A stretch of DNA of 64,000 nt from JACVRW01 sp963811055 (lineage in GTDB: Bacteria > Actinomycetota > Thermoleophilia > Solirubrobacterales > Thermoleophilaceae), in assembly GCA_963811055.1 (NCBI GenBank), contig CAWEPQ010000016.1, positions 124,001 through 188,000 of the forward strand, written 5' to 3'. The notes beneath the pieces were generated by a model that ran no database searches, had not been told where the DNA came from, and saw only the letters and a program-made list of their open reading frames with translations. Position 1 is the first letter of the stretch. Each line of letters begins with the position of its first letter. Positions 53,791 through 63,201 of this stretch are shown one piece after another. The position numbers were made by a program, and so were the translations under genes.

Positions 53791-55190
53791 CCCTCCAAGA
53801 GGGTATGAGCGCCGGCGGCGGGCGGCCGTCCCTCGCGCACCTCGTCGTACACGCGCGTCAGCCCGCGCGCGAGGGCGGGCCAGGCGTAGCGGGCACGCGC
53901 CTCGTCGTAGGCGCGCTCGCCGCGGCGCCGGCGCTCGGCGTCGCCGTTCACGGCCTCCACCAGCGCCTCGACCATGGCGTCCTCGTCGTCGGGGGGAACG
54001 AGCCACCCGGTCTCGCCGGCGTCCACGATCTCCGCCGGCCCGTGGGCGTCCACGGCCACCACCGGCAGGCCGCATGCCATCGCCTCCACGAGCACGGCGC
54101 CGAACTGCTCGTGCACCGAGGGCAGCACGAGGAGGTCGGCCGCGTTCAGACCTGTGGGCAGGTCCTCGTGCCCGCGCCAGCCGGCGAGGAACACGTCCGG
54201 GTTGCCGGTCGCGCGCACGACCTCGAGCGGATGCTCGTCCTCCCACTCGCCGGGGAAGCCGCCGAGCAGCACCAGCGGCGCCGGCTGAGCGAAGCGCGCC
54301 CGTGCGCGAGCGTGAGCGCGAATCAGCAGCGGGATGCGCTTCACCGACGTGTAGCGGCCCACGTAGAGCAGCACCGGCCCACCCGCGCGGAACGGCTCGA
54401 GCTGCTCGTCGGAGTAGGCCACGCTGCCGGGCTCGCCCGACTCGTCCCAGCCGCGCGGCTCCTCAACCAGCCAGCGCCGCCAGTGGGCCAGCCGCTCGGC
54501 GGGGTCGCTCGGCTCGCGCCGGAATCCGGCGGGGTCGAAGCCGTTAGGGGCCCACACGATCTTCTCGGGCGGAACCTCGAGCAGGTCGGGCACCCGGCGC
54601 ACGGCGTCCGGGGAGAGCACCAGCAGCCGCTCGCAGGCCTGAGCCCAGCGGCGCATCCGGCCGGCCCATTCCTCGGCGTATTCCCAGCCCTCGGGTGGAC
54701 CGTCGGCTATCTGGCGGAGCATCAGCATCTCGGTGCCGTGCAGGTGGCCGATCCGTGGCACCCGCGGATGGTCGCGCTCGGCGGCCTCGTTGATCGGCGT
54801 GAGGTGATGCAGATGGAGGAGATCGGCCGACCCGGCGTCGGCGGCCGCGAGCTGTCGCCGCCAGGTCTCGACCTGGTGCTCGAAGGCGCCGGCGTCGAGC
54901 TTCGCGAACACGCGGTCCGGCGCCCCCGGGCGGTCTTCGAAGGACGGATGGAAGGGCGGGTCGGCCGCCATCGGGTCGGGCGCCTCCGCGGCTGTGCCGA
55001 AGTCGAGCGCGCGAACGTCGAGGCCCGGGAAGAAGCTCGCCGCGTTGGAGGGCGCGCCGGGCGGGCCGAGCGAGCCGCAGGCGAGCGTGGGCTCCCAGCC
55101 CAGCTCCGGCAGGGAGCGCGCCAGGTAACGGGCCACCTGACTCGACCCTCCCCGCGGGAAGAACATCAACCCCATCACGACGCGCGGCAC
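53787..55190 (-). CDS. Glycosyltransferase family 4 protein
   Basis: 467 residues. N-terminal Rossmann part: GLMFFPRGGSSQVARYL. The donor-binding half has LLYVGRYTSVKRIPLLIRAH, FLAGWRGHEDLPTGLNAADLLVLPSVHEQFGAVLVEAMACGLPVVA (EX7E), and AGETGWLVPPDD, all GT4 features. It transfers a sugar from an NDP donor, probably in polysaccharide or glycolipid formation. The first half holds an unusual acidic insert around 60-110. GTG start. Confidence 0.85.
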   Translation of the reverse strand: MPRVVMGLMFFPRGGSSQVARYLARSLPELGWEPTLACGSLGPPGAPSNAASFFPGLDVRALDFGTAAEAPDPMAADPPFHPSFEDRPGAPDRVFAKLDAGAFEHQVETWRRQLAAADAGSADLLHLHHLTPINEAAERDHPRVPRIGHLHGTEMLMLRQIADGPPEGWEYAEEWAGRMRRWAQACERLLVLSPDAVRRVPDLLEVPPEKIVWAPNGFDPAGFRREPSDPAERLAHWRRWLVEEPRGWDESGEPGSVAYSDEQLEPFRAGGPVLLYVGRYTSVKRIPLLIRAHARARARFAQPAPLVLLGGFPGEWEDEHPLEVVRATGNPDVFLAGWRGHEDLPTGLNAADLLVLPSVHEQFGAVLVEAMACGLPVVAVDAHGPAEIVDAGETGWLVPPDDEDAMVEALVEAVNGDAERRRRGERAYDEARARYAWPALARGLTRVYDEVREGRPPAAGAHTLLEG

Positions 55191-55200
55191 CGGACTGACG

Positions 55201-55599
55201 CTACCGAGCCCGGGCCGCCGCGAGAGCGTCCTCCCTGTCCGCGGTGATGTAGTTCCAGGCGATCTTCCCGTCGCGCAGCTCGAAGACGTGGATCATCTCG
55301 GTGGGGATCATCTCGTCGGTGATCCCGGTATGGCGCAGGCGGCCCTGGAGGCGTACGTGCACCACCAGGATGTCGCCCACCTCGATGAACTCGATCGGCT
55401 CGGTGTGGTGCGCCTCCACCAGCTCGAAGTAGCCCTCGAAGGAGCGCCTGATCTCGTCGCGATTGCGGTGGGTCTCCCCGACCACCTCGACCACCTGCTC
55501 CGCGTCCGGCCAGAAGTGGTCCATGAGCGCGTCGAGGTCGCCGCGATTGAACGCGTCGTACATCGTGCGAAGGAGCTCGATGTCGCTGCTGCTCGACAT
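55201..55599 (-). CDS. NTF2-like (SnoaL-type) protein
   Basis: 132 residues: IELLRTMYDAFNRGDLDALMDHFWPDAEQ, RNRDEIRRSFEGYFELVEAH, and strands VVHVRLQGRLRHTGI and MIHVFELRDGKIAWNYIT. This is a clear NTF2-like alpha+beta cone. The role is unknown; some relatives act on small hydrophobic ligands. It lies between a glycosyltransferase and an SDR gene on the same strand, with gaps of 10 and 3 bases, and is likely co-transcribed with the SDR. Confidence 0.78.
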   Translation of the reverse strand: MSSSSDIELLRTMYDAFNRGDLDALMDHFWPDAEQVVEVVGETHRNRDEIRRSFEGYFELVEAHHTEPIEFIEVGDILVVHVRLQGRLRHTGITDEMIPTEMIHVFELRDGKIAWNYITADREDALAAARAR

Positions 55600-55602
55600 G
55601 GC

Positions 55603-56340
55603 TTAGACGATCGTAGGCACGGATCCGCCGTCCACCGACCAGGCGGCGCCCGTCACGTTCGAGGATCGCTCCGAGCAGAGGAACGCGATCACGGCGGCGA
55701 TCTCGTCCTCACGCCCCATTCGCCCGAGCGGCGGCTTGGAATGGGTCGAGGCCAGCACCTCGTCGCGCGTCGAGCCCGTGCGCTCGGCCACCTGATCCGC
55801 CAGGCCGCCCTCCCCCACCCACAGCTCAGTGTCCACCGGGCCCGGCGCCACCGAGTTGACCAGCACGTCGTCTGACGCGAAGGAGTCGGCCACCAGGCGG
55901 CTCAGTGACAGCAGGGCCGCCTTGGTGACCGAGTAGGCGGGGTTGGTGAGCGACGGCCGCTTGCCCGAGGACGAGCTCACGTTCACGATCCGCCCGCCGC
56001 CCGCCGCGGCCATGGCCGGCGCGAGCGCGCGCATCAGGCGCATCGGGGCCATCACGTGGAGCTCCCAGTGGGCCTGCCACTCGTCGTCGCGAAGCTCCTC
56101 CAGCGAGCGGACGCTGCTCGTGCCCGCGTTGTTCACGAGCGCCCACGGTGCGCCGTCGCAGCGCTCCAGCACGCGCTCGCCGGCATCGGGAGCCGTCACG
56201 TCCAGCTCGATGTCCGCGTCCTGGCGCGCCACCGAGAGCACGCGAGCGCCCTCCTGCGCAAGCATGCGGGCCGTGGCGGCGCCGATTCCGCGCGTGGCGC
56301 CGGTGACCACACAGAGCCTGCCGTCGAGTCCGAGGTCCAT
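55603..56340 (-). CDS. Short-chain dehydrogenase/reductase
   Basis: 245 residues. Classical SDR features: TGATRGIGAATARML (cofactor), NNAGTSSVRS, the catalytic serine in NVSSSSGKRPS, the YSVTK tyrosine-lysine pair, and SVAPGPVDTEL. It probably reduces or oxidises a hydroxyl/ketone with NAD(P). ATG 56340. The divergent YjbQ gene starts 22 bases away with its own strong ribosome site. Confidence 0.88.
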   Translation of the reverse strand: MDLGLDGRLCVVTGATRGIGAATARMLAQEGARVLSVARQDADIELDVTAPDAGERVLERCDGAPWALVNNAGTSSVRSLEELRDDEWQAHWELHVMAPMRLMRALAPAMAAAGGGRIVNVSSSSGKRPSLTNPAYSVTKAALLSLSRLVADSFASDDVLVNSVAPGPVDTELWVGEGGLADQVAERTGSTRDEVLASTHSKPPLGRMGREDEIAAVIAFLCSERSSNVTGAAWSVDGGSVPTIV

Positions 56341-56361
56341 TTCAGGAGGAATGATCGCCCA

Positions 56362-56823
56362 ATGAAGTCCCACACCGTCTACCGGACGTTCCAGACCGAG
56401 TCCCGGCGCGAGTTCGTGCGCATCACAGAGGACGTGCAGGCCGCCGTGGACGAGGCCGGCGTGAGCGAGGGCCTGGCCCTGGTGGCGGCCATGCACATCA
56501 CCGCCGGGGTGTGGATCAACGACGACGAGCCGGGCCTCCAGGAGGACACGCTCGAGTGGCTCGACAAGGTCGCGCCGCCGAGCTGGAAGGAGCCCGCCAA
56601 CGACGTGGCGCGCCAGCTGCTGCCCGACCCCGGCGACTACCGCCACCACCGCGGCGGCGAGGACAACGGCGACGCCCACCTCAAGAACCTGCTGGTGCAC
56701 CACCAGGCGATCGTGCCGGTGACCGAGGGGCGGCTCGACCTCGGCCCCTGGCAGCAGGTCTTCTACACAGAGTTCGACGGCCGCCGGCCGAAGCGCCTTG
56801 TGATCAAGGTGCTCGGCGAGTGA
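56362..56823 (+). CDS. YjbQ family protein (secondary thiamine-phosphate synthase-like)
   Basis: 153 residues of the UPF0047/YjbQ fold: GLALVAAMHITAGVWINDDE, DGDAHLKNLLVHH-type histidine cluster around 110-117, and GPWQQVFYTEFDG. Members show weak thiamine-phosphate synthase activity in E. coli. AGGAGGA sits 11 bases before the ATG. It is the last gene on its strand before a palindromic gap and a convergent dehydrogenase. Confidence 0.85.
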   Translation: MKSHTVYRTFQTESRREFVRITEDVQAAVDEAGVSEGLALVAAMHITAGVWINDDEPGLQEDTLEWLDKVAPPSWKEPANDVARQLLPDPGDYRHHRGGEDNGDAHLKNLLVHHQAIVPVTEGRLDLGPWQQVFYTEFDGRRPKRLVIKVLGE

Positions 56824-56830
56824 CCACTCG

Positions 56831-56879
56831 ATCGAGACCAACGTTGAGCTGAATAATTCAGCATAAGTCGCGTCTCGAT
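56831..56879. terminator. Two concentric inverted repeats in an AT-rich island
   Basis: Outer arms ATCGAGAC (56831-56838) and GTCTCGAT (56872-56879) and inner arms GCTGAAT (56848-56854) and ATTCAGC (56856-56862) share one centre at 56855. The stretch lies between two convergent genes and is much richer in A+T than its surroundings. It could be a bidirectional terminator or a protein-binding dyad. The rest of the 56824-57000 gap shows nothing else. Confidence 0.6.
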
Positions 56880-57000
56880 TTTCGCCCGTCACAGGAGACC
56901 ACCCGATCGTCACGGGACACGCTCAGCGAGCGCCATCCTTCCCAGCCGCAGTAGACGAGGGCACCGCCGCCGGCGCCGCGACGAACGGGCGCGCCGGCCC

Positions 57001-57951
57001 CTACCCGTAGACCTCCGGGTTCACGCAGTGCGGCATCCGCGTGCCCGCCAGGCCGGCCAGCAGGTTGTCCACCGCCAGGTCGGCCATCCGCTCGCGGGTG
57101 GCGATCGTGGCCGACCCGAGGTGGGGCAGCACCAGCAGGTTGGGCGCCGACAGGAGCGGGTGGCCGCCGGGCAGCGGCTCCGGGTCGGTCACGTCGAGCC
57201 CGGCGCCGGCGATCTCCCCCTTCTCGAGCGCCTCGATCAGGGCGGCGGTGTCCACGATCGGGCCGCGGGCGGTGTTCACCAGGTAAGCGCTCGGCTTCAT
57301 CAGCTCAAGGGCGCGCGCGTCTATCAAGCCGCGCGTATCCGGCGTGAGCGGGCAGTGCAGCGTTACGAAGTCGGACTGCCGGAGCAGCTCCTCGAGCGGC
57401 ACACCCCCGCTGCGGCCCGAGTAGATCACCTGGGCGCCGAAGCCCTCCACGCGGCGCGCCACCGCGCGCCCGATCCGGCCCATGCCCACCACGCCCACGG
57501 TCGAATGGTGGAGGTCGTGGCCCATCAGCAGGTCGGCCTCCCAGGTCAGCCACTCTCCCCGCCGCACGAGCGCGTCGCCCTCCACGAGCCGCCGCGAGGC
57601 GCCGAGCATCAGGGCCACGGCCAGATCGGCCGTGGTGTCGGTAAGCACGTCGGGGGTGTGGCCCACGGGGATGCCGCGCTCGGTGGCGGCGGCCACGTCG
57701 ATGTTGTCCACTCCCACGGCGTAGTTCGAGATCGCGCGCAGCCGCGGCGCGGCGGCGATCAGATCGGCCGTCACGGCATCGGTGAGCAGGCTCAGCAGCC
57801 CGTCGGCGTCAGCCACGCCCGCCGCGAGCTCCGCGGCCGGCGGGGGCACCCGCTCCGGCCATACCTCCACCTGGTGGCGCTCACCCAGGCGCTCGAGCGC
57901 GCCGCCCGGGAGCCGGCGCGTGACGAAGACCATCGCCGTCGCGTCAGTCAT
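57001..57951 (-). CDS. D-2-hydroxyacid dehydrogenase (glyoxylate/glycerate reductase-like)
   Basis: 316 residues. NAD(P)-binding GMGRIGRAVARR near 150, then the catalytic triad region: VNTARGPIVD (Arg), DVTDPEPLP (Glu), and LPHLGSAT (His). It matches the GhrB/GyaR-type reductases of glyoxylate and hydroxypyruvate. ATG 57951 was chosen; an in-frame GTG at 57969 would add six residues. The neighbouring plus-strand gene starts close by (57972), so promoters overlap. Confidence 0.88.
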   Translation of the reverse strand: MTDATAMVFVTRRLPGGALERLGERHQVEVWPERVPPPAAELAAGVADADGLLSLLTDAVTADLIAAAPRLRAISNYAVGVDNIDVAAATERGIPVGHTPDVLTDTTADLAVALMLGASRRLVEGDALVRRGEWLTWEADLLMGHDLHHSTVGVVGMGRIGRAVARRVEGFGAQVIYSGRSGGVPLEELLRQSDFVTLHCPLTPDTRGLIDARALELMKPSAYLVNTARGPIVDTAALIEALEKGEIAGAGLDVTDPEPLPGGHPLLSAPNLLVLPHLGSATIATRERMADLAVDNLLAGLAGTRMPHCVNPEVYG

Positions 57952-57971
57952 GCGCGGGGAGGATGGCACGC

Positions 57972-58889
57972 GTGTCGGGTATCACTAGGGGAGTGCCCAA
58001 GGACACAGGCCTACCCGAATCCGACGCACAGTTCGACTTTGCCCGCACGCGGCGCGCCCGCGCGCTCTCGCGCCTGAGGGAGCGACTGCGCGGCGAGTCC
58101 AGCGACGTGAGCGTGATCCTCCCGTTCGAGGAGGTGGTGGCGGCGCTCGGGCGCCGCGGCGAGCGCCAGCTTGGCCAGCAGGTGATCACGCTCGACTCGA
58201 TCGTCGGCACGGTGGATCGCGGTCGCGAGTTCGACCGCAGCTTCCGCCCCACGTCGGGCAAGGTGCGCACCCGCTGGGAGCGCGTGGCCGCCGCGCAGCG
58301 GCGCGGCCAGGCCATGCCCCCGATCGACGTGTACCGGATCGGCGAGCTCCACTTCGTCAAGGACGGCCACCACCGCGTCTCGGTGGCGCGCGCGCTCGGC
58401 CACAAGGACATCAACGCCTACGTGACCGAGGTGCTGACCGAGGTGGGAGCGGAGCGTGAGATCACCCTCGCGGACCTTCCCCTGAAGAGCCACGAGCGCC
58501 TCTTCCGCGAGCGCGTGCCGCTGCCCGAGCAGGCGCGAGCGAAGATCGAGCTGTCAGACGAGTGGCGTTACGCGGCGCTGGCCGAGGCCGTGGAGGCCTG
58601 GGGCTTCCGGCGCGAGCAGGGCACCGGCGAGGAGCTGTCACGCCCGGACGTGGCTGAGGCCTGGTTCCGGGAGGAGTACGAGCCGGTGGTCGAGATGCTC
58701 CAGGAGGCCGGGCTGGCCAAGAAGGGCACCGCCACCGAGGCCTACATGCGCGTGTCGCACCTGCGCTACCTGATCCTGCGCACCCACGACTGGGACGAGA
58801 GCGTGATCGACAGGCTCCGCCAGGAGCTCGAGCGCCCCAGCTGGGACGAGGACACGATGGTGAAGGCGCTACGTAAAGAGCTGCGTTAG
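57972..58889 (+). CDS. ParB/RepB-like nuclease-fold protein
   Basis: About 305 residues. A ParB N-terminal-like segment is seen: PPIDVYRIGELHFVKDGHHRVSVARALGHKDINAYVTEV near 110-145. A helical, Arg-rich N-terminus precedes it and a long helical C-terminus follows. This DGHHR motif occurs in standalone ParB-fold proteins of unknown role. GTG 57972 is about 9 bases after GGGGAGG; ATG 57963 is too close to that site. It converges with the malK-type gene, which ends 4 bases inside its stop. Confidence 0.7.
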   Translation: MSGITRGVPKDTGLPESDAQFDFARTRRARALSRLRERLRGESSDVSVILPFEEVVAALGRRGERQLGQQVITLDSIVGTVDRGREFDRSFRPTSGKVRTRWERVAAAQRRGQAMPPIDVYRIGELHFVKDGHHRVSVARALGHKDINAYVTEVLTEVGAEREITLADLPLKSHERLFRERVPLPEQARAKIELSDEWRYAALAEAVEAWGFRREQGTGEELSRPDVAEAWFREEYEPVVEMLQEAGLAKKGTATEAYMRVSHLRYLILRTHDWDESVIDRLRQELERPSWDEDTMVKALRKELR

Positions 58890-60118
58890 CCGCCCTGCGA
58901 GGCGTCGCCGCCGCCCGTGGCGGCGGGCGTGCTGCTGCTGACCGTCAGGTTGCGGCCGTCCTCGGGGTCGAACAGGTGGAGTCGCTCGGCGTCCACCCAG
59001 ATCTCGGCCTCCTGCCCCTCCTGCACCTGGCTCTCGGGATCGAAGCGCGCCACGATCTTGCCGGGCTCGCCCGAGCTCGGCACCTCGCCGCCGCCGGCGT
59101 CCTCGGCGAGCTCACGGAGCTCTGCCGACTCGATGTCCTGGTCGCTGTCCACCGTGAAGTGCGCGTACAGCTCGGAGCCCATGGACTCGACCACGTCGAT
59201 CCGCGCGCGGAAGGTGGAGCCGCGCTGCTTCACGTCGTCGGTCACCACGGCGGCGTCCTCGAAGTTCTCCGGCCGGATGCCGGCGATCAGCTGCTTGCCG
59301 GCCATGTGGCTCACAGCCTCACGCGCCTCCTGCGGGAGCCGCACGTCGCCGACGGGCAGCTTCACCGTGTCGCCCTCCACCGTGGCCGGCATGAAGTTCA
59401 TCGCCGGTGAGCCGATGAAGCCGGCCACGAACAGGTTGTTGGGATGGTTGTAGAGCTCCATCGGCGAGCCGACCTGCTGGAGCCGGCCGGCGCGCATGAC
59501 CGCCACGCGGTCGCCGAGCGTCATGGCCTCGGTCTGGTCGTGGGTCACGTAGACCGTCGTGGTGCCGAGGTTGTTCTGAATCCGCGACACCTCCGTGCGC
59601 ATCTGCACGCGTAGCTTCGCGTCGAGGTTGGAGAGCGGCTCGTCCATGAGGAACACCGCCGGGTCGCGCACGATCGCGCGGCCCATCGCCACGCGCTGGC
59701 GCTGGCCGCCCGAGAGCTGCGACGGCTTGCGGTCGAGATGCTGCTCGAGGTCGAGGATGCGCGCGGCCTCGCCCACCTTCTTCTCGATCTCCGACTTGTC
59801 GAGCCCGCGCAGCTTGAGCGCGAAGCCCATGTTGTCGCGCACGGTCATGTGCGGGTAGAGCGCGTAGTTCTGGAACACCATCGCGATGTCGCGGTCCTTC
59901 GGCGCCTTGTCGTTCACCACGTCGCCGCCGATGCGCAGCTCGCCGTCCGAGATGTCCTCGAGCCCGGCGATCATCCGCAGGGCTGTGGACTTCCCGCAGC
60001 CGGACGGGCCTACGAGGATCACGAACTCCCCGTCCGCTATCTCGAGGCTCATGTCGGACACGGCCTCGTATCCGTCCGGGTACCGCTTGGTGACTCCGTC
60101 GAGCGTTATCTGGGCCAC
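58886..60118 (-). CDS. Sugar ABC transporter ATP-binding protein (MalK/MsmX/UgpC type)
   Basis: 410 residues. Walker A GPSGCGKSTALRM, signature LSGGQRQRVAMGRAIVR, Walker B FLMDEPLSNLDAKLR, the D-loop and THDQTEAM switch. The C-terminal TOBE-like regulatory domain (about 240-410) has a Gly/Glu-rich insertion near 360-375. It powers the sugar importer encoded just upstream. GTG 60118 follows AAAGGAGGAGG. The gene order permease-permease-ATPase fits a maltose-type system; MalK-type regulation is inferred. Confidence 0.92.
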   Translation of the reverse strand: MAQITLDGVTKRYPDGYEAVSDMSLEIADGEFVILVGPSGCGKSTALRMIAGLEDISDGELRIGGDVVNDKAPKDRDIAMVFQNYALYPHMTVRDNMGFALKLRGLDKSEIEKKVGEAARILDLEQHLDRKPSQLSGGQRQRVAMGRAIVRDPAVFLMDEPLSNLDAKLRVQMRTEVSRIQNNLGTTTVYVTHDQTEAMTLGDRVAVMRAGRLQQVGSPMELYNHPNNLFVAGFIGSPAMNFMPATVEGDTVKLPVGDVRLPQEAREAVSHMAGKQLIAGIRPENFEDAAVVTDDVKQRGSTFRARIDVVESMGSELYAHFTVDSDQDIESAELRELAEDAGGGEVPSSGEPGKIVARFDPESQVQEGQEAEIWVDAERLHLFDPEDGRNLTVSSSTPAATGGGDASQGG

Positions 60119-60132
60119 GGGTGCCTCCTCCT

Positions 60133-60960
60133 TTATCCCTTCACCGCGCCGGCGGTGAGGCCCGCGACGATTCGGCGCTGGAAGATCAGAACCATGATGA
60201 TGATCGGCACGGTGACCACGACCGCGGCCGCGGCGATCGCCCCGATCGGCTGAGTGAACTGCGACGCCCCGGTGAAGAAGGCGAGCGCCGCCGGGACCGT
60301 CCGGGCGTTGTCGGTCGAGGTCAGCGTGTTTGCGAAGATGAAGTCGTTCCAGGCGAAGATGAAGACGAGGATCGCCGCGGTGAACACGCCGGGCGCCGCC
60401 AGCGGCACGATGATCTTGCGGAACGCCTGGAACGGCGTGGCCCCGTCCACCTGGGCCGCCTGCTCGAGCTCCCAGGGGATCTCGCGGAAGAACGCCGAGA
60501 GCGTATAGATCGCCAGCGGCAGGGTGAACGTCATGTAGGGGATGATCAGCCCGAGCCACGTGTCGTAGAGCCCGATCGCGCGCCACATGTCGAACAGCGA
60601 ACCGACGATCGAGATCGGCGGGAACATCGCTACTGCCAGGGCGCCGGACAGGATCAGCGTCTTGCCGGTGAACTCGAGGCGCGAGGTGGCGTAGGCCGCC
60701 ATGGCGGCGAGCACGATCGAGATCAGCGTCGCTATCGCCGCGATTCCGAGCGAGTTGATGAGCGCCGCGATGAACATGTCGTCCTTGAAGATCACCTCGT
60801 AGTTCTCGAAGGAGATGCCCGAGTAGAACTTGCGGTCGGCCACCTGCTCCGGCGTCTTCAGCGACAGCGTGGTGATCCACGCCACCGGGATCAGGGCGTA
60901 GAGCAGCACCACCAGGATCCCGATTCCCCACAGCACCCGTTCGCGGTTCGTGTGCTCCAT
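60133..60960 (-). CDS. Carbohydrate ABC transporter permease (MalG-like)
   Basis: 275 residues with six helices. The MalG-type EAA loop reads IPWELEQAAQVDGATPFQAFRKIIVPLAAPG near 190-220. The second membrane subunit of the sugar importer; it lies between the MalF-like gene and the ATPase gene. Its start codon ATG 60960 is 1 base from the upstream permease stop. Confidence 0.92.
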   Translation of the reverse strand: MEHTNRERVLWGIGILVVLLYALIPVAWITTLSLKTPEQVADRKFYSGISFENYEVIFKDDMFIAALINSLGIAAIATLISIVLAAMAAYATSRLEFTGKTLILSGALAVAMFPPISIVGSLFDMWRAIGLYDTWLGLIIPYMTFTLPLAIYTLSAFFREIPWELEQAAQVDGATPFQAFRKIIVPLAAPGVFTAAILVFIFAWNDFIFANTLTSTDNARTVPAALAFFTGASQFTQPIGAIAAAAVVVTVPIIIMVLIFQRRIVAGLTAGAVKG

Positions 60961-60961
60961 C

Positions 60962-61909
60962 TCAGGTCTCCCCTCGCTGCTGTGCCGTGCTCGTGCCGAG
61001 CGCCTTGACGAAGAAGACGGCGATGAGGATCACGCACAGGAAGATCAGGATCGATATGGCCGATCCGAGCCCCAGGTTCCCGCGGTTGATCAGGACGTTG
61101 TAGCCGAGGATCGAGACGCTCTCGGTGCCGAGCGCTCCCCCGGGTTGGATGATGTAGATGTTGTCGAAGATCCGGAACGCGTCGAGCGTGCGGAACAGGA
61201 GCGCCACGAGGATCGCCGGGCGCATCAGCGGCAGCGTGATGCGGAAGAAGCGCTGCGTGACGCTCGCACCGTCGACCTTGGCCGCCTCGTGCAGCTCGTC
61301 GGGAACGAGCGACAGCCCGGCCAGCAGGAGGAGCGCCATGAATGGGGTGGTCTTCCAGACCTCCGCCAGGATGATCACGACCAGCGAGCCGTTCTTGGTG
61401 TTGAGCGGCTGAGCGTCGTCCGCGATCAGCGGCAGCCCCGCTACGAATCCGCTGGTCGGGTCGAACGCGTACTTCCAGGCGAAGGCCGCGACGACGGTGA
61501 CGATGCCGTAGGGGATCAGGATCGCGGCGCGCACCGGCCCGCGCCCGAAGATCGCCCGGTGCATCACGAGCGCGATCGCCATGCCCAGCACGAGCTCGAT
61601 CGCCACCGAGCACACCGTGATGATCAGCGTTGTGGCCACGTCCGACCACCACGTGGTCGACGACAGCACGTCGCCGTAGTTCGCGAGACCCACGAACTCC
61701 TTGTCGTCAGGGAAGCGCAGGTCGAACTTCTGGAGCGACAGGTAGAACGCGTAGGCGATCGGATACCCGGTCACGATCAGCATCGCGATCACCGCCGGGG
61801 CGCAGAGCAGCCAGGCGAGCTTGCGCTCCGCCTTGGCGCGGTCCGTGATGCCCTTCTTCTTCGGCGCCTGAGCGGGCGCGGTCTGCGTGGTGGCGGCGCC
61901 GGCCTCCAT
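60962..61909 (-). CDS. Sugar ABC transporter permease (MalF-like)
   Basis: 315 residues. After a short Ala/Pro/Lys-rich cytoplasmic tail come six helices and the EAA loop PDELHEAAKVDGASVTQRFFRITLPLMRPA. This is the first membrane subunit of the importer; it pairs with the MalG-like subunit. ATG 61909 overlaps the solute-binding protein stop by a base. Confidence 0.92.
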   Translation of the reverse strand: MEAGAATTQTAPAQAPKKKGITDRAKAERKLAWLLCAPAVIAMLIVTGYPIAYAFYLSLQKFDLRFPDDKEFVGLANYGDVLSSTTWWSDVATTLIITVCSVAIELVLGMAIALVMHRAIFGRGPVRAAILIPYGIVTVVAAFAWKYAFDPTSGFVAGLPLIADDAQPLNTKNGSLVVIILAEVWKTTPFMALLLLAGLSLVPDELHEAAKVDGASVTQRFFRITLPLMRPAILVALLFRTLDAFRIFDNIYIIQPGGALGTESVSILGYNVLINRGNLGLGSAISILIFLCVILIAVFFVKALGTSTAQQRGET

Positions 61910-63162
61910 CAGAAGATCTTCCCCTCGGCCGCCTTCTCCATCCGGTCACGGAGCTTGTCCACGATGCCGTCCGGATCCACCTTGTCGGGCGGGTGGAAGG
62001 TCTTCTGGATGGCGAGCGAGATGTCGCTGTAGGCCGGCGTGACCGGCCGCGGCGCGGCGGCCTCGATCGACTCGCGCAGCAGATCCGCGAACGGGTAGGC
62101 CTTCTGGACCTTGGGCGTGTCGTAGACGGCCTCCGTGGTCGGCGGCAGTCCGCCCAGCTCGGCGGCGATCGCCTGGTGGTCCTCGCTGGCCAGGCACTCG
62201 GCGGCCTCGAAGGCCAGGTCGGGCTTCTCCGAGTAGGACGACACGCCGATGTTGATGCCTCCGAGCGGCGGGCGGCTGGGCTTGTCGGCGTCTGTGCGTG
62301 GATAGCGCGCCCAGCCCATGTTCTTCTGGAACTCCTTGCTCACATCCCCGGCGCTCGGATAGACGAAGGGATAGTTCACCTGGTAATCGGAGCGCCCTGA
62401 CTCGAAGCCCTGGCGCGCCTGGTCCTCGGCGTTGGTGGACATGCCGGGTGGCGCGGCGGGGGACTTCGCGAGCTTGCTCTCGATCTCGGCCGCCCGCTTG
62501 GCGGTGTCGTCGACCTTCACATCGCCGTTCTGGTCGACGATCTGGCCGCCGGCGCCGGCGATCAGCGAGTTGATCCAGACGGTGAGGCCCTCGTACTGGC
62601 GTGCCTGCACCTCGACCGCGGTGCCCTTGTCCACCGCGTCGTCGATCATCTGATCCCAGGTGAAGTCCTCGGGCGGCGCGTCCACGCGGTCCTTGCGGTA
62701 CCAGAGGAGCTGCGTGTTGCTGGTGAACGGGATCCCGTAGATCTTGTCCTGGTACTCCACCGTCTTGAGCGGGCCCTCGAGCTTGCCCTCCTCGGCCGCG
62801 CTGCGCCGCTCGCCTTCCCAGGGGAGGATCCACCCCGCCTCCGCAAGCTCGGCAGTCCAGATCACGTCCATGCCGACCAGGTCGATGCTCTCGTCCTCCG
62901 CCGCGAGGCGCCGGACGATCAGCTCGCGCTGCTGATTCGCGTCGGTGGGCAGCTTCACGTAGTTGATCGTGTACTTGCCCCCGGCCTGCTTGTTGCAGTC
63001 CTCCACGGCCGCGTCGTAGGCGCCACCGGGCTCGTTGAACACGTACCAGTTGATGGCGCGGGCGCCGCTGCCTCCCTCGCCGCCGCCGCAGGCAGCCAGC
63101 AGCGACAGTGCGAGCGTCGCGATCACAGCTATGGCATGCCGTCCGTGCAGTGTCTCCCTCAC
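61909..63162 (-). CDS. Extracellular sugar-binding lipoprotein (ABC importer)
   Basis: 417 residues with a signal peptide and lipobox LLAAC (Cys 25), then a GGG/E linker. The family-1 binding-protein pattern includes INYVKLPTDANQQRELIVRRLAAEDE, IDLVGMDVIWTAELAEAGWILPW, and IYGIPFTSNTQLLWYRKD. It captures a sugar outside the membrane and hands it to the two permeases. Trp-rich sites favour a malto- or alpha-glucoside ligand, in line with the GH13 gene next door. ATG start. Confidence 0.92.
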   Translation of the reverse strand: MRETLHGRHAIAVIATLALSLLAACGGGEGGSGARAINWYVFNEPGGAYDAAVEDCNKQAGGKYTINYVKLPTDANQQRELIVRRLAAEDESIDLVGMDVIWTAELAEAGWILPWEGERRSAAEEGKLEGPLKTVEYQDKIYGIPFTSNTQLLWYRKDRVDAPPEDFTWDQMIDDAVDKGTAVEVQARQYEGLTVWINSLIAGAGGQIVDQNGDVKVDDTAKRAAEIESKLAKSPAAPPGMSTNAEDQARQGFESGRSDYQVNYPFVYPSAGDVSKEFQKNMGWARYPRTDADKPSRPPLGGINIGVSSYSEKPDLAFEAAECLASEDHQAIAAELGGLPPTTEAVYDTPKVQKAYPFADLLRESIEAAAPRPVTPAYSDISLAIQKTFHPPDKVDPDGIVDKLRDRMEKAAEGKIF

Positions 63163-63201
63163 TCCCTCGAGGGCTACCTACCCTTCGCGCGGCGCATTCA
63201 A

